A DNA stretch of 64,000 bases, taken from Xanthomarina spongicola. GTDB lineage: Bacteria > Bacteroidota > Bacteroidia > Flavobacteriales > Flavobacteriaceae. The stretch is taken from positions 139,219 through 203,218 of the forward strand of contig NZ_QGGP01000005.1 in the NCBI RefSeq assembly GCF_003148645.1, in the 5' to 3' direction. Shown piece by piece: positions 18,535 through 26,236 of the stretch (its first letter is position 1; each line of letters begins with the position of its first letter). The translations under genes were made by a program, and so were the position numbers. The notes beneath the pieces are model-generated. The model was given only the letters and a program-made list of their open reading frames with translations. It did not search any database and had not been told where the DNA came from.

Positions 18535-18687
18535 ATGAAGAAAACAGTCTTTAAAACATTAGCAAAATTGAATAAAGCTCTATTACCAAGCTTTACCAAA
18601 CAGCGTCTGGACCTAAGCAAAGCTAGTAAACTACAAATGGCAATTTTTGGTTGGAAATTGTATGTGACTAAAAATGCTTTAGATTAA
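18535..18687 (+). CDS. 50-residue basic protein, conserved flavobacterial type
   Basis: A short ORF with ATG at 18535 and TAA at 18685. The protein begins MKKTVFKTLAKLNKALLPSF and ends in IFGWKLYVTKNALD. I recall near-identical 48-52-residue proteins in many Flavobacteriaceae, often labelled 'SsrA-binding protein' in databases although they are far too short to be SmpB. It is basic, with an amphipathic N-terminal helix and a hydrophobic LQMAIFGW patch. Function is unknown. A TAnnTTTG box ends 4 bases upstream, and tRNA-Arg follows 56 bases downstream. Confidence 0.65.
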   Translation: MKKTVFKTLAKLNKALLPSFTKQRLDLSKASKLQMAIFGWKLYVTKNALD

Positions 18688-18699
18688 TTTGAATATTAT

Positions 18700-18731
18700 T
18701 TTGATGATAAACTAAAAAAGGAATATATTTG
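18700..18731 (+). promoter_or_regulatory. tRNA-Arg promoter
   Basis: TTTG at 18700-18703, a 20-base spacer, then TATATTTG at 18724-18731. This is a full match to the Bacteroidota promoter pattern, 12 bases before the tRNA. Confidence 0.7.
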
Positions 18732-18743
18732 CATCCTTAAAAT

Positions 18744-18817
18744 GGCCTCGTGGCGCAACTGAATAGCGCACTTGATTACGGCTCAAGAGGTTACAGGTTT
18801 GAATCCTGTCGAGGTCA
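18744..18817 (+). tRNA. tRNA-Arg (anticodon ACG)
   Basis: Cloverleaf by eye: acceptor GGCCTCG pairs with CGAGGTC, D stem GCGC/GCGC, anticodon stem CTTGA/TCAAG with loop TTACGGC, and T stem ACAGG/CCTGT. The anticodon ACG reads CGN arginine codons. It is 74 bases, CCA is not encoded, and a strong promoter and a terminator flank it. Confidence 0.95.
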
Positions 18818-18820
18818 CAA

Positions 18821-18864
18821 TAAAACCAGTATGTTACAACGTTTTTGTAATTGCTGGTTTTTTT
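18821..18864 (+). terminator. Terminator after tRNA-Arg
   Basis: AAAACCAG pairs with CTGGTTTT, with an inner GTTAC/GTAAT pairing, and a T run follows. Confidence 0.8.
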
Positions 18865-18968
18865 ATTTTCAAACTATTTGCAGAAAAATAGAAAGTTTAG
18901 ATTCTAAGAAATTACTTTATTAAAATTATATATTATTTTATATATTATTCACTTCAACTCTTTTATAA

Positions 18969-21197
18969 TTAGCTCTTTTTAAATTTAGACATCATTTTCA
19001 GCATTTTTTCGCTTAATGAATATAACCAAAACAATTGCTCCCAAACTAAATGTGCTTCCTTATGAGCACGCACATTATCTGTTTGTGAAATGGCATCACT
19101 TGTTAGGCGATCTACTGAGAATTTAAGTGTTTCAGATCTATTTTCAAATTCTAAAGAATTAGAATTAGATTGGGAAACTTCAAAGTCAATAGTCTTTAAT
19201 TGCATACAAACTGCATCGAGATTATCTTGAATTTTTTTTGATATTATTTTAAATTCATTAGAAGCCTCAGAGGTAGTGTGATTTTGAATATAAGCACTCA
19301 ATGATGCTAAGGATGCTAAAAATCGATGATTAATTTCTACCAGTTCGTAAATATCGTTTATATGGTTTTGTTTCGACTTTGGTTCTTGAGCCATACGCTG
19401 AAAAGCAGAACTTAAGTTAGACGTTTGTAAAAAGGCTTCTTTTCTGTTTACTTTTAGACTAGTAGGCACTTTACCTTTTTGTTGGTAATAATTACTTAGA
19501 GATTTAAAAAAGGCAGTATTTGCTTTTAAGCTATCTTTTATATTATTTCCAATTTCCATAAACGACCAAGCTGGCCACAACCAACGCATTGCTAAATAAG
19601 ATATTGTTGCACCAATTATTGTATCAATAACTCTATATTGAATGACCTTTAAGATATCTGGTTGTATAATGGCATAAATAAAAATAACACTCAGCGTAAT
19701 AAATGTTGCAGATGCTCTATAATTTTTCTGTACCATTGAAAACGCAATAACCAAAGACAACACACCTAAAGCACCATAAACATAAGGATGATTTATTAAA
19801 AAGACCATTCCACTCGCCACAACTGCACCAATGAGTGTACCAACAATACGGTCTTTTGAGCGAGTTTTAGTAAGCCCATAACTAGGTCGCATAATAACAA
19901 TTACTGTAAGAATTATCCAATATGGATTCTGCAAATCGAAAAATACACCAATCCCATAACCCAACATTACTGTAACCGCTAATCGTAAAGAATGTTTAAA
20001 TATTGTGGACCTATAGCTGAGATTTCTAAGTATTAATTTTGGATTGTAATCTTGTTCGTCAATAAAACGTCTTAGGTTATCTTGGCTAACAAAATCGTCA
20101 GAAGTTAATTCAGGATTACCCAACAACCATTTAATTCTTTTAATTTTTCCGAATTGTTTTTTCTGGTAATCCAAGAAATTCTGAAGCATTAAATAGCGTT
20201 CATAATCTTCGGTATGAAATTCGCTTTTCAATTTTAAAATATCTGTTTCAAGCATTTTAAAAATATTAGAAAGCTCCTTGTTGGAAGAAAATTGATTCGC
20301 CCTATTTATATTGTTTGCAATAATTCGTAATTGACTAGACAATTCTGAAATTAATTTTTGAAAACCTGTCTTAAATTCAGGATGTGTTTCAAAAAGCGCA
20401 TCCATTTTATCGTAATTTACAGGATTTGCAATGGCAGTTTCCAATAATTCTACCAACTGGACAAATACTAATAAACGCTTGCCTTGATAATTGGATTTAC
20501 CTGAAGTTTTCCGGTAAGAAATTAACATCTCGCGAAAAGTCTCATGGAGTTCAGTTAATTCAGTTTGCAGAGACATTAATTGCTTTTGCAAATCAGCTCT
20601 ATTAGGTTGTTCGCCTATAAGTTGACGTCTAACATCAATAAAATCTGCTGTTTGTAAAAAGATGTCGTATAAAGTTTCTTCTGTTTGTGCTTTAGGGTTG
20701 AGATAGAACCATAAAGTAGATAATAGTAAATACCACAAACCACCAACACCAATCAATAATGCGTATTGATAGACTTCCAAATCTTCTGAAGTTTGAGCAA
20801 AACTCAATACTAAGGCCAATAATCCCGAAAAGCTAATTAGTGATGCTCTAAATCCGTATATGGAAATAAATGCAATACTAAATGTTAACAAGCCTAAAAG
20901 AGGAAATAGAAATACATTTGAAATATGAAAATAACCACCAATAAAACTGATAATTACAACTAAAAATGCTGAAAAAAGAATCCCAATTTGTTTATGAATT
21001 AAACTGCCATTTACATCACTAGGTGAGCACCAAAATGCACCAAAACAAATGGCAAGCCCAATATCAAAATGATTGGTTACAATACCCAAAACAACTGGTA
21101 CAGTAATAGCAATACCAATTAAAACAGCTTTTGAAAAACTTGTACTTTTTAAGAATTCTAAAAACTCCTTGGCGTGATTTGTTATGAAACTTAAAAT
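18969..21197 (-). CDS. FUSC-family membrane protein (YccS/YhfK-like), non-canonical start
   Basis: A roughly 740-residue inner-membrane protein of the fusaric-acid-resistance/aromatic-acid-efflux superfamily: two sets of about six membrane helices separated by a long cytoplasmic helical region. GAFWCSPSDVNGS near the start and MRPSYGLTKTRSKDRIVGT in the second half are family signatures. The first canonical start is TTG at 21089, but it would cut off the conserved first helix. The frame is open further up to a TAG near 21230 and reads EFLEFLKSTSFSKAVLIGIA, typical of the family N-terminus. No ATG, GTG or TTG exists there; ATT at 21197 or ATA at 21185 are the candidates, and I chose ATT because it sits 26 bases after the promoter-like TATCTTTG and is kept in the duplicate copy. 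Its 5' end is duplicated at 32 kb. Confidence 0.75.
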   Translation of the reverse strand: MLSFITNHAKEFLEFLKSTSFSKAVLIGIAITVPVVLGIVTNHFDIGLAICFGAFWCSPSDVNGSLIHKQIGILFSAFLVVIISFIGGYFHISNVFLFPLLGLLTFSIAFISIYGFRASLISFSGLLALVLSFAQTSEDLEVYQYALLIGVGGLWYLLLSTLWFYLNPKAQTEETLYDIFLQTADFIDVRRQLIGEQPNRADLQKQLMSLQTELTELHETFREMLISYRKTSGKSNYQGKRLLVFVQLVELLETAIANPVNYDKMDALFETHPEFKTGFQKLISELSSQLRIIANNINRANQFSSNKELSNIFKMLETDILKLKSEFHTEDYERYLMLQNFLDYQKKQFGKIKRIKWLLGNPELTSDDFVSQDNLRRFIDEQDYNPKLILRNLSYRSTIFKHSLRLAVTVMLGYGIGVFFDLQNPYWIILTVIVIMRPSYGLTKTRSKDRIVGTLIGAVVASGMVFLINHPYVYGALGVLSLVIAFSMVQKNYRASATFITLSVIFIYAIIQPDILKVIQYRVIDTIIGATISYLAMRWLWPAWSFMEIGNNIKDSLKANTAFFKSLSNYYQQKGKVPTSLKVNRKEAFLQTSNLSSAFQRMAQEPKSKQNHINDIYELVEINHRFLASLASLSAYIQNHTTSEASNEFKIISKKIQDNLDAVCMQLKTIDFEVSQSNSNSLEFENRSETLKFSVDRLTSDAISQTDNVRAHKEAHLVWEQLFWLYSLSEKMLKMMSKFKKS
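21110..21189 (-). repeat. 80-bp direct repeat, copy 1 (5' end of the FUSC gene)
   Basis: Identical base for base to 31920-31999 and in the same orientation, 10,810 bases apart. It encodes about the first 26 residues of the FUSC protein. This copy is joined to the intact gene. Beyond the repeat, on the side of the stress genes, similarity weakens but the CAAAGATACAACAT word is shared by both copies. Confidence 0.95.
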
Positions 21198-21222
21198 GAG
21201 AGTTGCGTTTATTTTTACCTAC

Positions 21223-21230
21223 CAAAGATA
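21223..21230 (-). promoter_or_regulatory. -7 element of the FUSC promoter
   Basis: Minus-strand TATCTTTG matches TAnnTTTG, 26 bases before the ATT codon. The same box occurs at 32034-32041 in front of the duplicate 5' fragment. Confidence 0.5.
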
Positions 21231-21299
21231 CAACATGAATTATAATACTTGTTTTATTATCTAATATAAACTGAAAAATAAAAACTTCTTGTTTTCAAC

Positions 21300-21344
21300 A
21301 AAAAAATTGGGTAATAATTACTCGATTGAGTAATAATTACCCAA
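21300..21344 (-). terminator. Perfect 17-bp inverted repeat with a T run on the minus strand
   Basis: Arms 21307-21323 and 21328-21344 (TTGGGTAATAATTACTC and its exact complement) flank a GATT loop. On the minus strand the stem is followed by seven T, a terminator-like layout. It lies between the divergent FUSC and SDR genes with no minus-strand gene upstream, so an operator or insulator role is equally possible. Confidence 0.5.
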
Positions 21345-21686
21345 CTTGAAATTATTGACATATTTTAAATTACACACTAATAGATTGACTAACACGTGAT
21401 TATCTTCCATACTAGTGTCTCCTTATGTTTTAGGCACGCCTTTGGCTATTAGTATAATAATTATATAAGTCAGTTATTAACTGCCATTAGTGATATAAAA
21501 AATATGAACTACTAGCTGATTAAAATAATTAAATATAAGTACAACATTAAAAAAATATAAGTTCTGTAAATTTTATTACCTTTAAAGTATTCCCACAGAA
21601 CGAAACCTTATTAACTTAATACTAATTAGCAAATTTTATGGCTTTGAGCCATAATAAGCTATTAATAAATGTAAAATAGGAATAAA
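21345..21686. other. Leader region of the stress-gene block
   Basis: This stretch before the first island gene has no credible ORF. It holds an interrupted dyad GTTCTGT (21561-21567) / ACAGAAC (21595-21601) and a short hairpin ATGGCT-TTG-AGCCAT (21638-21652). TTACCTTTAAAG near 21576 is a weak promoter candidate. Confidence 0.4.
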
Positions 21687-22499
21687 ATGAAAGCACAAAA
21701 AAAATTTATAGTAATTACAGGAGGAGCAGGAGGAATTGGTCAAGCTTGTGCAAGAGTTTTTAAAAACCAACCAATAATTTTAACAGACTATTCGCAACAA
21801 AAAGTGGATGAAACTGTAGAAAAATTATCAAAACAAGGATTTGATGTTTCTGGATTCGCATGTGATATTACAGATAAAAAAGATATAGAAAAACTTACAA
21901 AATTTGTAGCAGAAAAGGGGTCGTTAAAAGCCTTTATCCATACAGCTGGAGTGAGTGGTACTGTAAAAGACTTGCATAAAGTGTATACCATAGATTTAGT
22001 GGCAACAGAACTTTTAGTAGATGCATTTTATAAACTAGCCGAAAAAGATACTGTTGCTATATTATTATCGTCTATGATGGCACATACAGTGCCTTCAAAT
22101 AAAGATTATGATGACGCTCTCGTAAATCCGCAAGCTTTAGGTTCGTTTGAGACTGTGAGTAAATTTGTAAATAAAGATTCGGACCTTATGTACAACTTTG
22201 CAAAACGAGGTGTACAATTGCTAACCATTAAAAATGCCAATAAATGGGGAGAAAAAGGAGCAAGAATTGTATCTGTTTCACCAGGAGTTATTGAAACTCC
22301 TATGGCATTAAAAGCTATGGAAGAGCATCCAGAACGCATGGAGTTGATTAAAAACGCAACACCTTTAAAACGAAATGGACAACCAGAAGACGTAGCACAA
22401 TTGATACACTTTTTAACAACAGATGCTGCACGTTTTATAAACAGTACAGATATTTTGGTTGATGGAGGCGTGATACACAATATCAAGAAAATGGGATAA
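21687..22499 (+). CDS. Short-chain dehydrogenase/reductase
   Basis: A 270-residue classical SDR using NAD(P). The cofactor loop TGGAGGIG is at residues 11-18, an ITDKKD acidic strand at about 60, HTAGVSG (NAG-like) at about 86, the catalytic Ser in LLSSMMAH at about 128, and YNFAK (YxxxK) at about 168. The C-terminal VDGGVIHN is standard for the 3-oxoacyl-ACP-reductase-like branch. Substrate is unknown. It is the first gene of the rightward stress block, 62 bases before the zinc dehydrogenase, which suggests the two act on related alcohols or ketones. Confidence 0.85.
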   Translation: MKAQKKFIVITGGAGGIGQACARVFKNQPIILTDYSQQKVDETVEKLSKQGFDVSGFACDITDKKDIEKLTKFVAEKGSLKAFIHTAGVSGTVKDLHKVYTIDLVATELLVDAFYKLAEKDTVAILLSSMMAHTVPSNKDYDDALVNPQALGSFETVSKFVNKDSDLMYNFAKRGVQLLTIKNANKWGEKGARIVSVSPGVIETPMALKAMEEHPERMELIKNATPLKRNGQPEDVAQLIHFLTTDAARFINSTDILVDGGVIHNIKKMG

Positions 22500-22561
22500 A
22501 TATTTTTTAACAATAAGAGACAAAAAAATTGTCTGTAACTAAAACTTTAAAATGTAATATT

Positions 22562-23623
22562 ATGGAAACAATGAAGGCGGCTCGCTGGTATGCAGCCAAA
22601 GATATTAGAGTTGAGGAGACAAACATTCCTAAACCAAATGACAATCAAGTAAAAATAGAAGTAAAATTTGCAGGAATCTGTGGTTCAGATTTACACGAAT
22701 ATAATCATGGTCCACAATTAATTCCTGTTGATAAACCATATCCTTTAAATGGACATCAAGGTGTAACCACACTTGGTCACGAATTTTCTGGCGTAGTAGT
22801 AGAAACAGGTAAAAATGTCACTAAAATAAAAAAAGGAGATCGCGTTACCGTTGAGCCTATTTTTAGAAATCCAGAAAGCCCATTCGTACCTAAAGGCGAA
22901 TATAACCTTTCAGAACCATTAGGCTTTGTAGGTCTTACTGCAAATGGTGCTTTTGCAAAATATGTGGTTGTAGAAGAATATATGGCACACAAAATGCCAG
23001 ACAAAATGACTTTTGAGCAAGGTGCTATTGTTGAACCTGCTGCTGTAGCAGCATACGGAATACAACAAAGTGGAATGAAAATGGGAGATACAGTTTTAAT
23101 TACTGGAGCTGGACCTATTGGTTTACTTACACTTCAAGTAGCTTTAGCTAGTGGTGCTTCGCAAGTTTATATTACAGATATCTCTGAAAGTAGATTAGCA
23201 AAAGCAAAAGAAATTGGAGCAACACAAACTTTTGATGCTAGAGATAAAAACATTCCTGAAAAAATTAAGGAATTAACAAATGTTGGTGTGGATGTATTTA
23301 TCGATGCTGCAGGAGTGCAAGCCTCTTTTGATACTGGAATAGCAAGCCTTCGTAATGGAGGAACAGCAGTAATAGTAGCGCTTTTTTCAAAAGACATAAC
23401 ACATGATGCTCTAGACCATGCTTTAAGAGAATTAACCATAAAGGGTATTATTGGTTATCGTAATATTTTCCCAGAAGTGATTGCATTAATTAATAGTGGA
23501 AGATTACCAGTAGAAAAATTAATTACAAATATTATATCTTTAGAGGAAATTGTAGAAAACGGGTTTGATGCCTTGATAAAAGATCCATCTGAAGTAAAAA
23601 TATTAGTAGATATTAGTAAATAA
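22562..23623 (+). CDS. 2,3-butanediol dehydrogenase-like alcohol dehydrogenase
   Basis: A 353-residue medium-chain dehydrogenase. Catalytic zinc ligands are C40 in AGICGSDLHEY, H73/E74 in LGHEFSG and E159 in VEPAAVA. The Rossmann loop GAGPIG is at about 187. The layout follows (R,R)-butanediol/sorbitol dehydrogenases, which oxidise secondary alcohols with NAD. The stretch at about 100-120 that carries the four structural-zinc cysteines in butanediol dehydrogenases has none here (FRNPESPFVPKGEYNLSE), so the second zinc is absent, as in some sorbitol dehydrogenases. I chose ATG 22562; a TTG at 22529 opens the frame 11 codons earlier but adds non-family sequence. Confidence 0.85.
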   Translation: METMKAARWYAAKDIRVEETNIPKPNDNQVKIEVKFAGICGSDLHEYNHGPQLIPVDKPYPLNGHQGVTTLGHEFSGVVVETGKNVTKIKKGDRVTVEPIFRNPESPFVPKGEYNLSEPLGFVGLTANGAFAKYVVVEEYMAHKMPDKMTFEQGAIVEPAAVAAYGIQQSGMKMGDTVLITGAGPIGLLTLQVALASGASQVYITDISESRLAKAKEIGATQTFDARDKNIPEKIKELTNVGVDVFIDAAGVQASFDTGIASLRNGGTAVIVALFSKDITHDALDHALRELTIKGIIGYRNIFPEVIALINSGRLPVEKLITNIISLEEIVENGFDALIKDPSEVKILVDISK

Positions 23624-23655
23624 CAGAATAATAAACATTTAAAATTTATATAAAA

Positions 23656-24129
23656 ATGACACAATTAAATTCAATCGGACTTAATGTAAGAAAATCTGAA
23701 GTCTTAGCAGAAAAACTAAACGAACTTTTAGCAGACTATTCTATATTTTATCAAAATGTAAGAGGATACCATTGGAATATTAAAGGAGATAAATTCTTTG
23801 AATTACACGATAAATTCCAAGAACTTTATGAAAATCTATTTATAAAAATTGATGATGTAGCAGAGCGAATTAGAACGCTAGGTCACACACCAAACCACCA
23901 GTTTTCGGTATATCAAAAAGAAGCAAAAATTAAAGAAAGTAACGAAGTGTCAGACGGAGTAAAAGATGTTAAAGACATATTAGAATCGTTAAAAATTATA
24001 ATTATTCTACAACGTGAAATCCTTGATTTATCAGCAGATGCAGATGACGAAGGTACAAACGCTTTAATGAGTGATTATATCAGCGAACAAGAAAAATTAG
24101 TTTGGATGTACACGGCTTATCTTAAATAA
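23656..24129 (+). CDS. dps: Dps family ferroxidase / DNA-protection protein
   Basis: A 157-residue Dps-type ferritin. Dodecameric Dps proteins oxidise Fe2+ with H2O2, store iron and shield DNA. The intersubunit ferroxidase ligands are visible with the correct spacing: H39 (RGYHWNIKG), H51 (FELHDKF), D66 and E70 (KIDDVAERI). The position matching E. coli Asp67 is Gln55 here. It lacks a long basic DNA-binding tail, so DNA binding is uncertain. It lies in the stress block between the dehydrogenase and HPF. Confidence 0.93.
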   Translation: MTQLNSIGLNVRKSEVLAEKLNELLADYSIFYQNVRGYHWNIKGDKFFELHDKFQELYENLFIKIDDVAERIRTLGHTPNHQFSVYQKEAKIKESNEVSDGVKDVKDILESLKIIIILQREILDLSADADDEGTNALMSDYISEQEKLVWMYTAYLK

Positions 24130-24152
24130 AAACTAACTTAAAATTATTAGTT

Positions 24153-24458
24153 ATGGATTACACAGAAAACATTACAGGCATAAAAATTAACGTGCAAGCT
24201 GTTGATTTAACTTTGGGTGAAGATGTAAAAGATACAATACGCAAAGCTATTTCTCGTCTACACAGATATTATGATAGAATAGAATGGGCAGACGTATATT
24301 TTGAAGATAAAGCAGAAAAGAAAACCCAACAAAAACAAGTAAGTATTCGCCTTGGTGTACCTGGAAAAGACCCATTTGCTTCAGAATATGGAGATAACTT
24401 CCATGCGCTATTGGCAAATGTTGAAGAAAAACTTCGCAAGCAGTTAGAAAAACTTTAA
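24153..24458 (+). CDS. hpf: Short ribosome hibernation promoting factor (HPF/RaiA)
   Basis: A 101-residue protein starting with ITGIKINVQAVDLTLGEDVKDTI, followed by the RLHRYYDRIEWADVYFED strand-helix typical of the HPF/YfiA fold. Short HPF binds the 30S decoding site and helps form hibernating 70S dimers in starvation. Length is close to the short form (about 95-115), with no dimerisation extension. It is 23 bases after dps, so it is likely in the same transcript. An imperfect 17-bp hairpin follows before the uspA-like gene. Confidence 0.85.
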   Translation: MDYTENITGIKINVQAVDLTLGEDVKDTIRKAISRLHRYYDRIEWADVYFEDKAEKKTQQKQVSIRLGVPGKDPFASEYGDNFHALLANVEEKLRKQLEKL

Positions 24459-24471
24459 TATATTATAAAGT

Positions 24472-24523
24472 GATGCTTCATGGTCTACAAATAATTCAAT
24501 GTTTAGTAGATCATGAAGTCATC
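24472..24523. repeat. Intergenic imperfect hairpin between hpf and the usp gene
   Basis: GATGCTTCATGGTCTAC (24472-24488) pairs imperfectly with GTAGATCATGAAGTCATC (24506-24523). No T run follows on the plus strand, so it is more likely an RNA-processing or attenuation element than a full terminator. Confidence 0.45.
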
Positions 24524-24588
24524 TTAATCATTTAAAATATTATTAATTAAAAAACAGAACACAATTAAAAATTATTAAAAACAAAACC

Positions 24589-25407
24589 ATGAAAAACATA
24601 ATCATACCAGTTGATTTTTCACAACAATCAGAATTTGCTTTGCAAACAGGTGCTATATTAGCTAAAAAACACAATGCAACCCTACATGTATTGCATATGT
24701 TAGAGTTGTCTGATGCTTTAATTTCCATTTCAAGCAATGAGAGCAAAAATGAAATGTTTTTTATGCTTTCCCTAGCAAAAAAAAGATTCGAAACTTTTTT
24801 GGAAAAAGATTATCTGGATGGCGTTAATGTAATACCAGTTATAAAAAAGCATAAAGTTTATAAAGAAGTTGATACTGTAGCTAAAGAATTAAATGCAGAT
24901 TTAATTATTATGGGTTCTCAAGGCATTACGCTTCAAGATGGCATTTTTGCAGGATCCAATGCAGAAAAAATGGTACGAAACAGTAGCACACCTGTTCTAA
25001 TTGTTAAAACCGAACCTAAAGGTTTCGACCTCAACAATGTGGTACTGGCAACAGATATGAGTTTAGAAAGCGTTGAAGCTTATAAGAAAGCTAACCAGTT
25101 ACTTTCAAAATTAGGAAGTAAAGTTCATCCTGTATATGTTAACAGACCAAATAATGGTTTCTTAAGTTCCAAAGAGTTCAAAAGAAAAGCAGAAGAATTT
25201 AAAATGGTTGGTGGATCGAACAAAGTAGATTTCATAGCTGGATATACTATTGAAGATGGTGTGATTCAATTTGCAGACGAAACAAACGCTGATGCTTTGG
25301 TTGTGTTAACAAATGCCAGAAAAGGTTTAAATCATTTAATCAAAGGCAGTATTTCAGAAAATCTCGCAAATCATTCAAAACGTCCAGTTTTGAGTTTTAA
25401 ACTATAA
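24589..25407 (+). CDS. Universal stress protein, tandem-domain UspA type
   Basis: A 272-residue protein with two Usp domains. The first (1-140) opens with NIIIPVDFSQQSEFAL and has the ATP-binding signature MGSQG...GSNAEKMV...PVLIVK (about 106-140). The second (147-272) opens NVVLATDMSLES and ends LIKGSISENLANHSKRPVLSF, a weaker version of the motif. Usp proteins support survival of starvation, oxidants and respiratory arrest. It has its own ATG after an A-rich leader in the stress block. Confidence 0.9.
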   Translation: MKNIIIPVDFSQQSEFALQTGAILAKKHNATLHVLHMLELSDALISISSNESKNEMFFMLSLAKKRFETFLEKDYLDGVNVIPVIKKHKVYKEVDTVAKELNADLIIMGSQGITLQDGIFAGSNAEKMVRNSSTPVLIVKTEPKGFDLNNVVLATDMSLESVEAYKKANQLLSKLGSKVHPVYVNRPNNGFLSSKEFKRKAEEFKMVGGSNKVDFIAGYTIEDGVIQFADETNADALVVLTNARKGLNHLIKGSISENLANHSKRPVLSFKL

Positions 25408-25453
25408 ACATTGACTGTTAACCTAGTAATATAAACCACTAAAACATATAACC

Positions 25454-26095
25454 ATGGAAACATCATTTTTAAAAGCAATTAAAAATACCATAAAGCATTG
25501 GTACATTCCTTTATTTGTAGGTGTTTTCTTTGTTGTTATAAGTATTGTAGTGTTTAGTTCGCCAGAAGGTTCGTTGAGAGCCTTATCGTTGCTATTTGCT
25601 TTGTCATTTTTGATAAGTGGAGTTTCAGAAAGTGTTTTTTCATTTATAAATAAAGACAGGTTAGATAATTGGGGCTGGTCTTTAGCATTTGGTATAATAA
25701 CTTCAATAGTAGGAGTATTATTATTACTAAAACCTAATTTATCCTTAACTGCTTTAGCGTTTTATATTGGCTTTGTAATTTTATTTCGTTCTATTTCAAC
25801 AATTGGTTTTGCATTAGATGTTAAAAAATACGGAAGTAAACAATGGAGTGGTCTTTTAATACTTGGTATTATTGGTACAATCGTATCATTCATCCTTATT
25901 TGGAATCCGCTTTTTGCTGGATTAAGTATTGTAGTATTGGTAGCTTTAAACTTCTTGTTTGCTGGACTTTTTAGCATTTTTCTTTCGCTTCAATTCCGAA
26001 AATTACATAAGTCATCAAAAAAAATATCAGCAGATTTAGTAAAACGCTACGATGATCTTATGATAGAAATTCGTAAAGAATGGGATGATGAATAG
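25454..26095 (+). CDS. HdeD/DUF308 family membrane protein
   Basis: A 213-residue inner-membrane protein with about six hydrophobic segments (about 17-38, 42-64, 74-94, 98-116, 130-150, 155-178) in hairpin pairs, the HdeD pattern. The short charged C-terminal tail (KISADLVKRYDDLMIEIRKEWDDE) lies in the cytoplasm or forms a small helix. HdeD is linked to acid resistance in enterobacteria; here the role is inferred only from family and neighbours. Confidence 0.8.
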   Translation: METSFLKAIKNTIKHWYIPLFVGVFFVVISIVVFSSPEGSLRALSLLFALSFLISGVSESVFSFINKDRLDNWGWSLAFGIITSIVGVLLLLKPNLSLTALAFYIGFVILFRSISTIGFALDVKKYGSKQWSGLLILGIIGTIVSFILIWNPLFAGLSIVVLVALNFLFAGLFSIFLSLQFRKLHKSSKKISADLVKRYDDLMIEIRKEWDDE

Positions 26096-26236
26096 AAGAA
26101 AAAAAATGACAATAAGTTAAGTATAAATTAAATCAGTACAAATGAAGAATTAAACCTATAGATTAATAACTATTTAATTCAATATATTTTTTTGCTCCAG
26201 TATTATTCATATAATTCACTTTAAAACCAATTAAAA

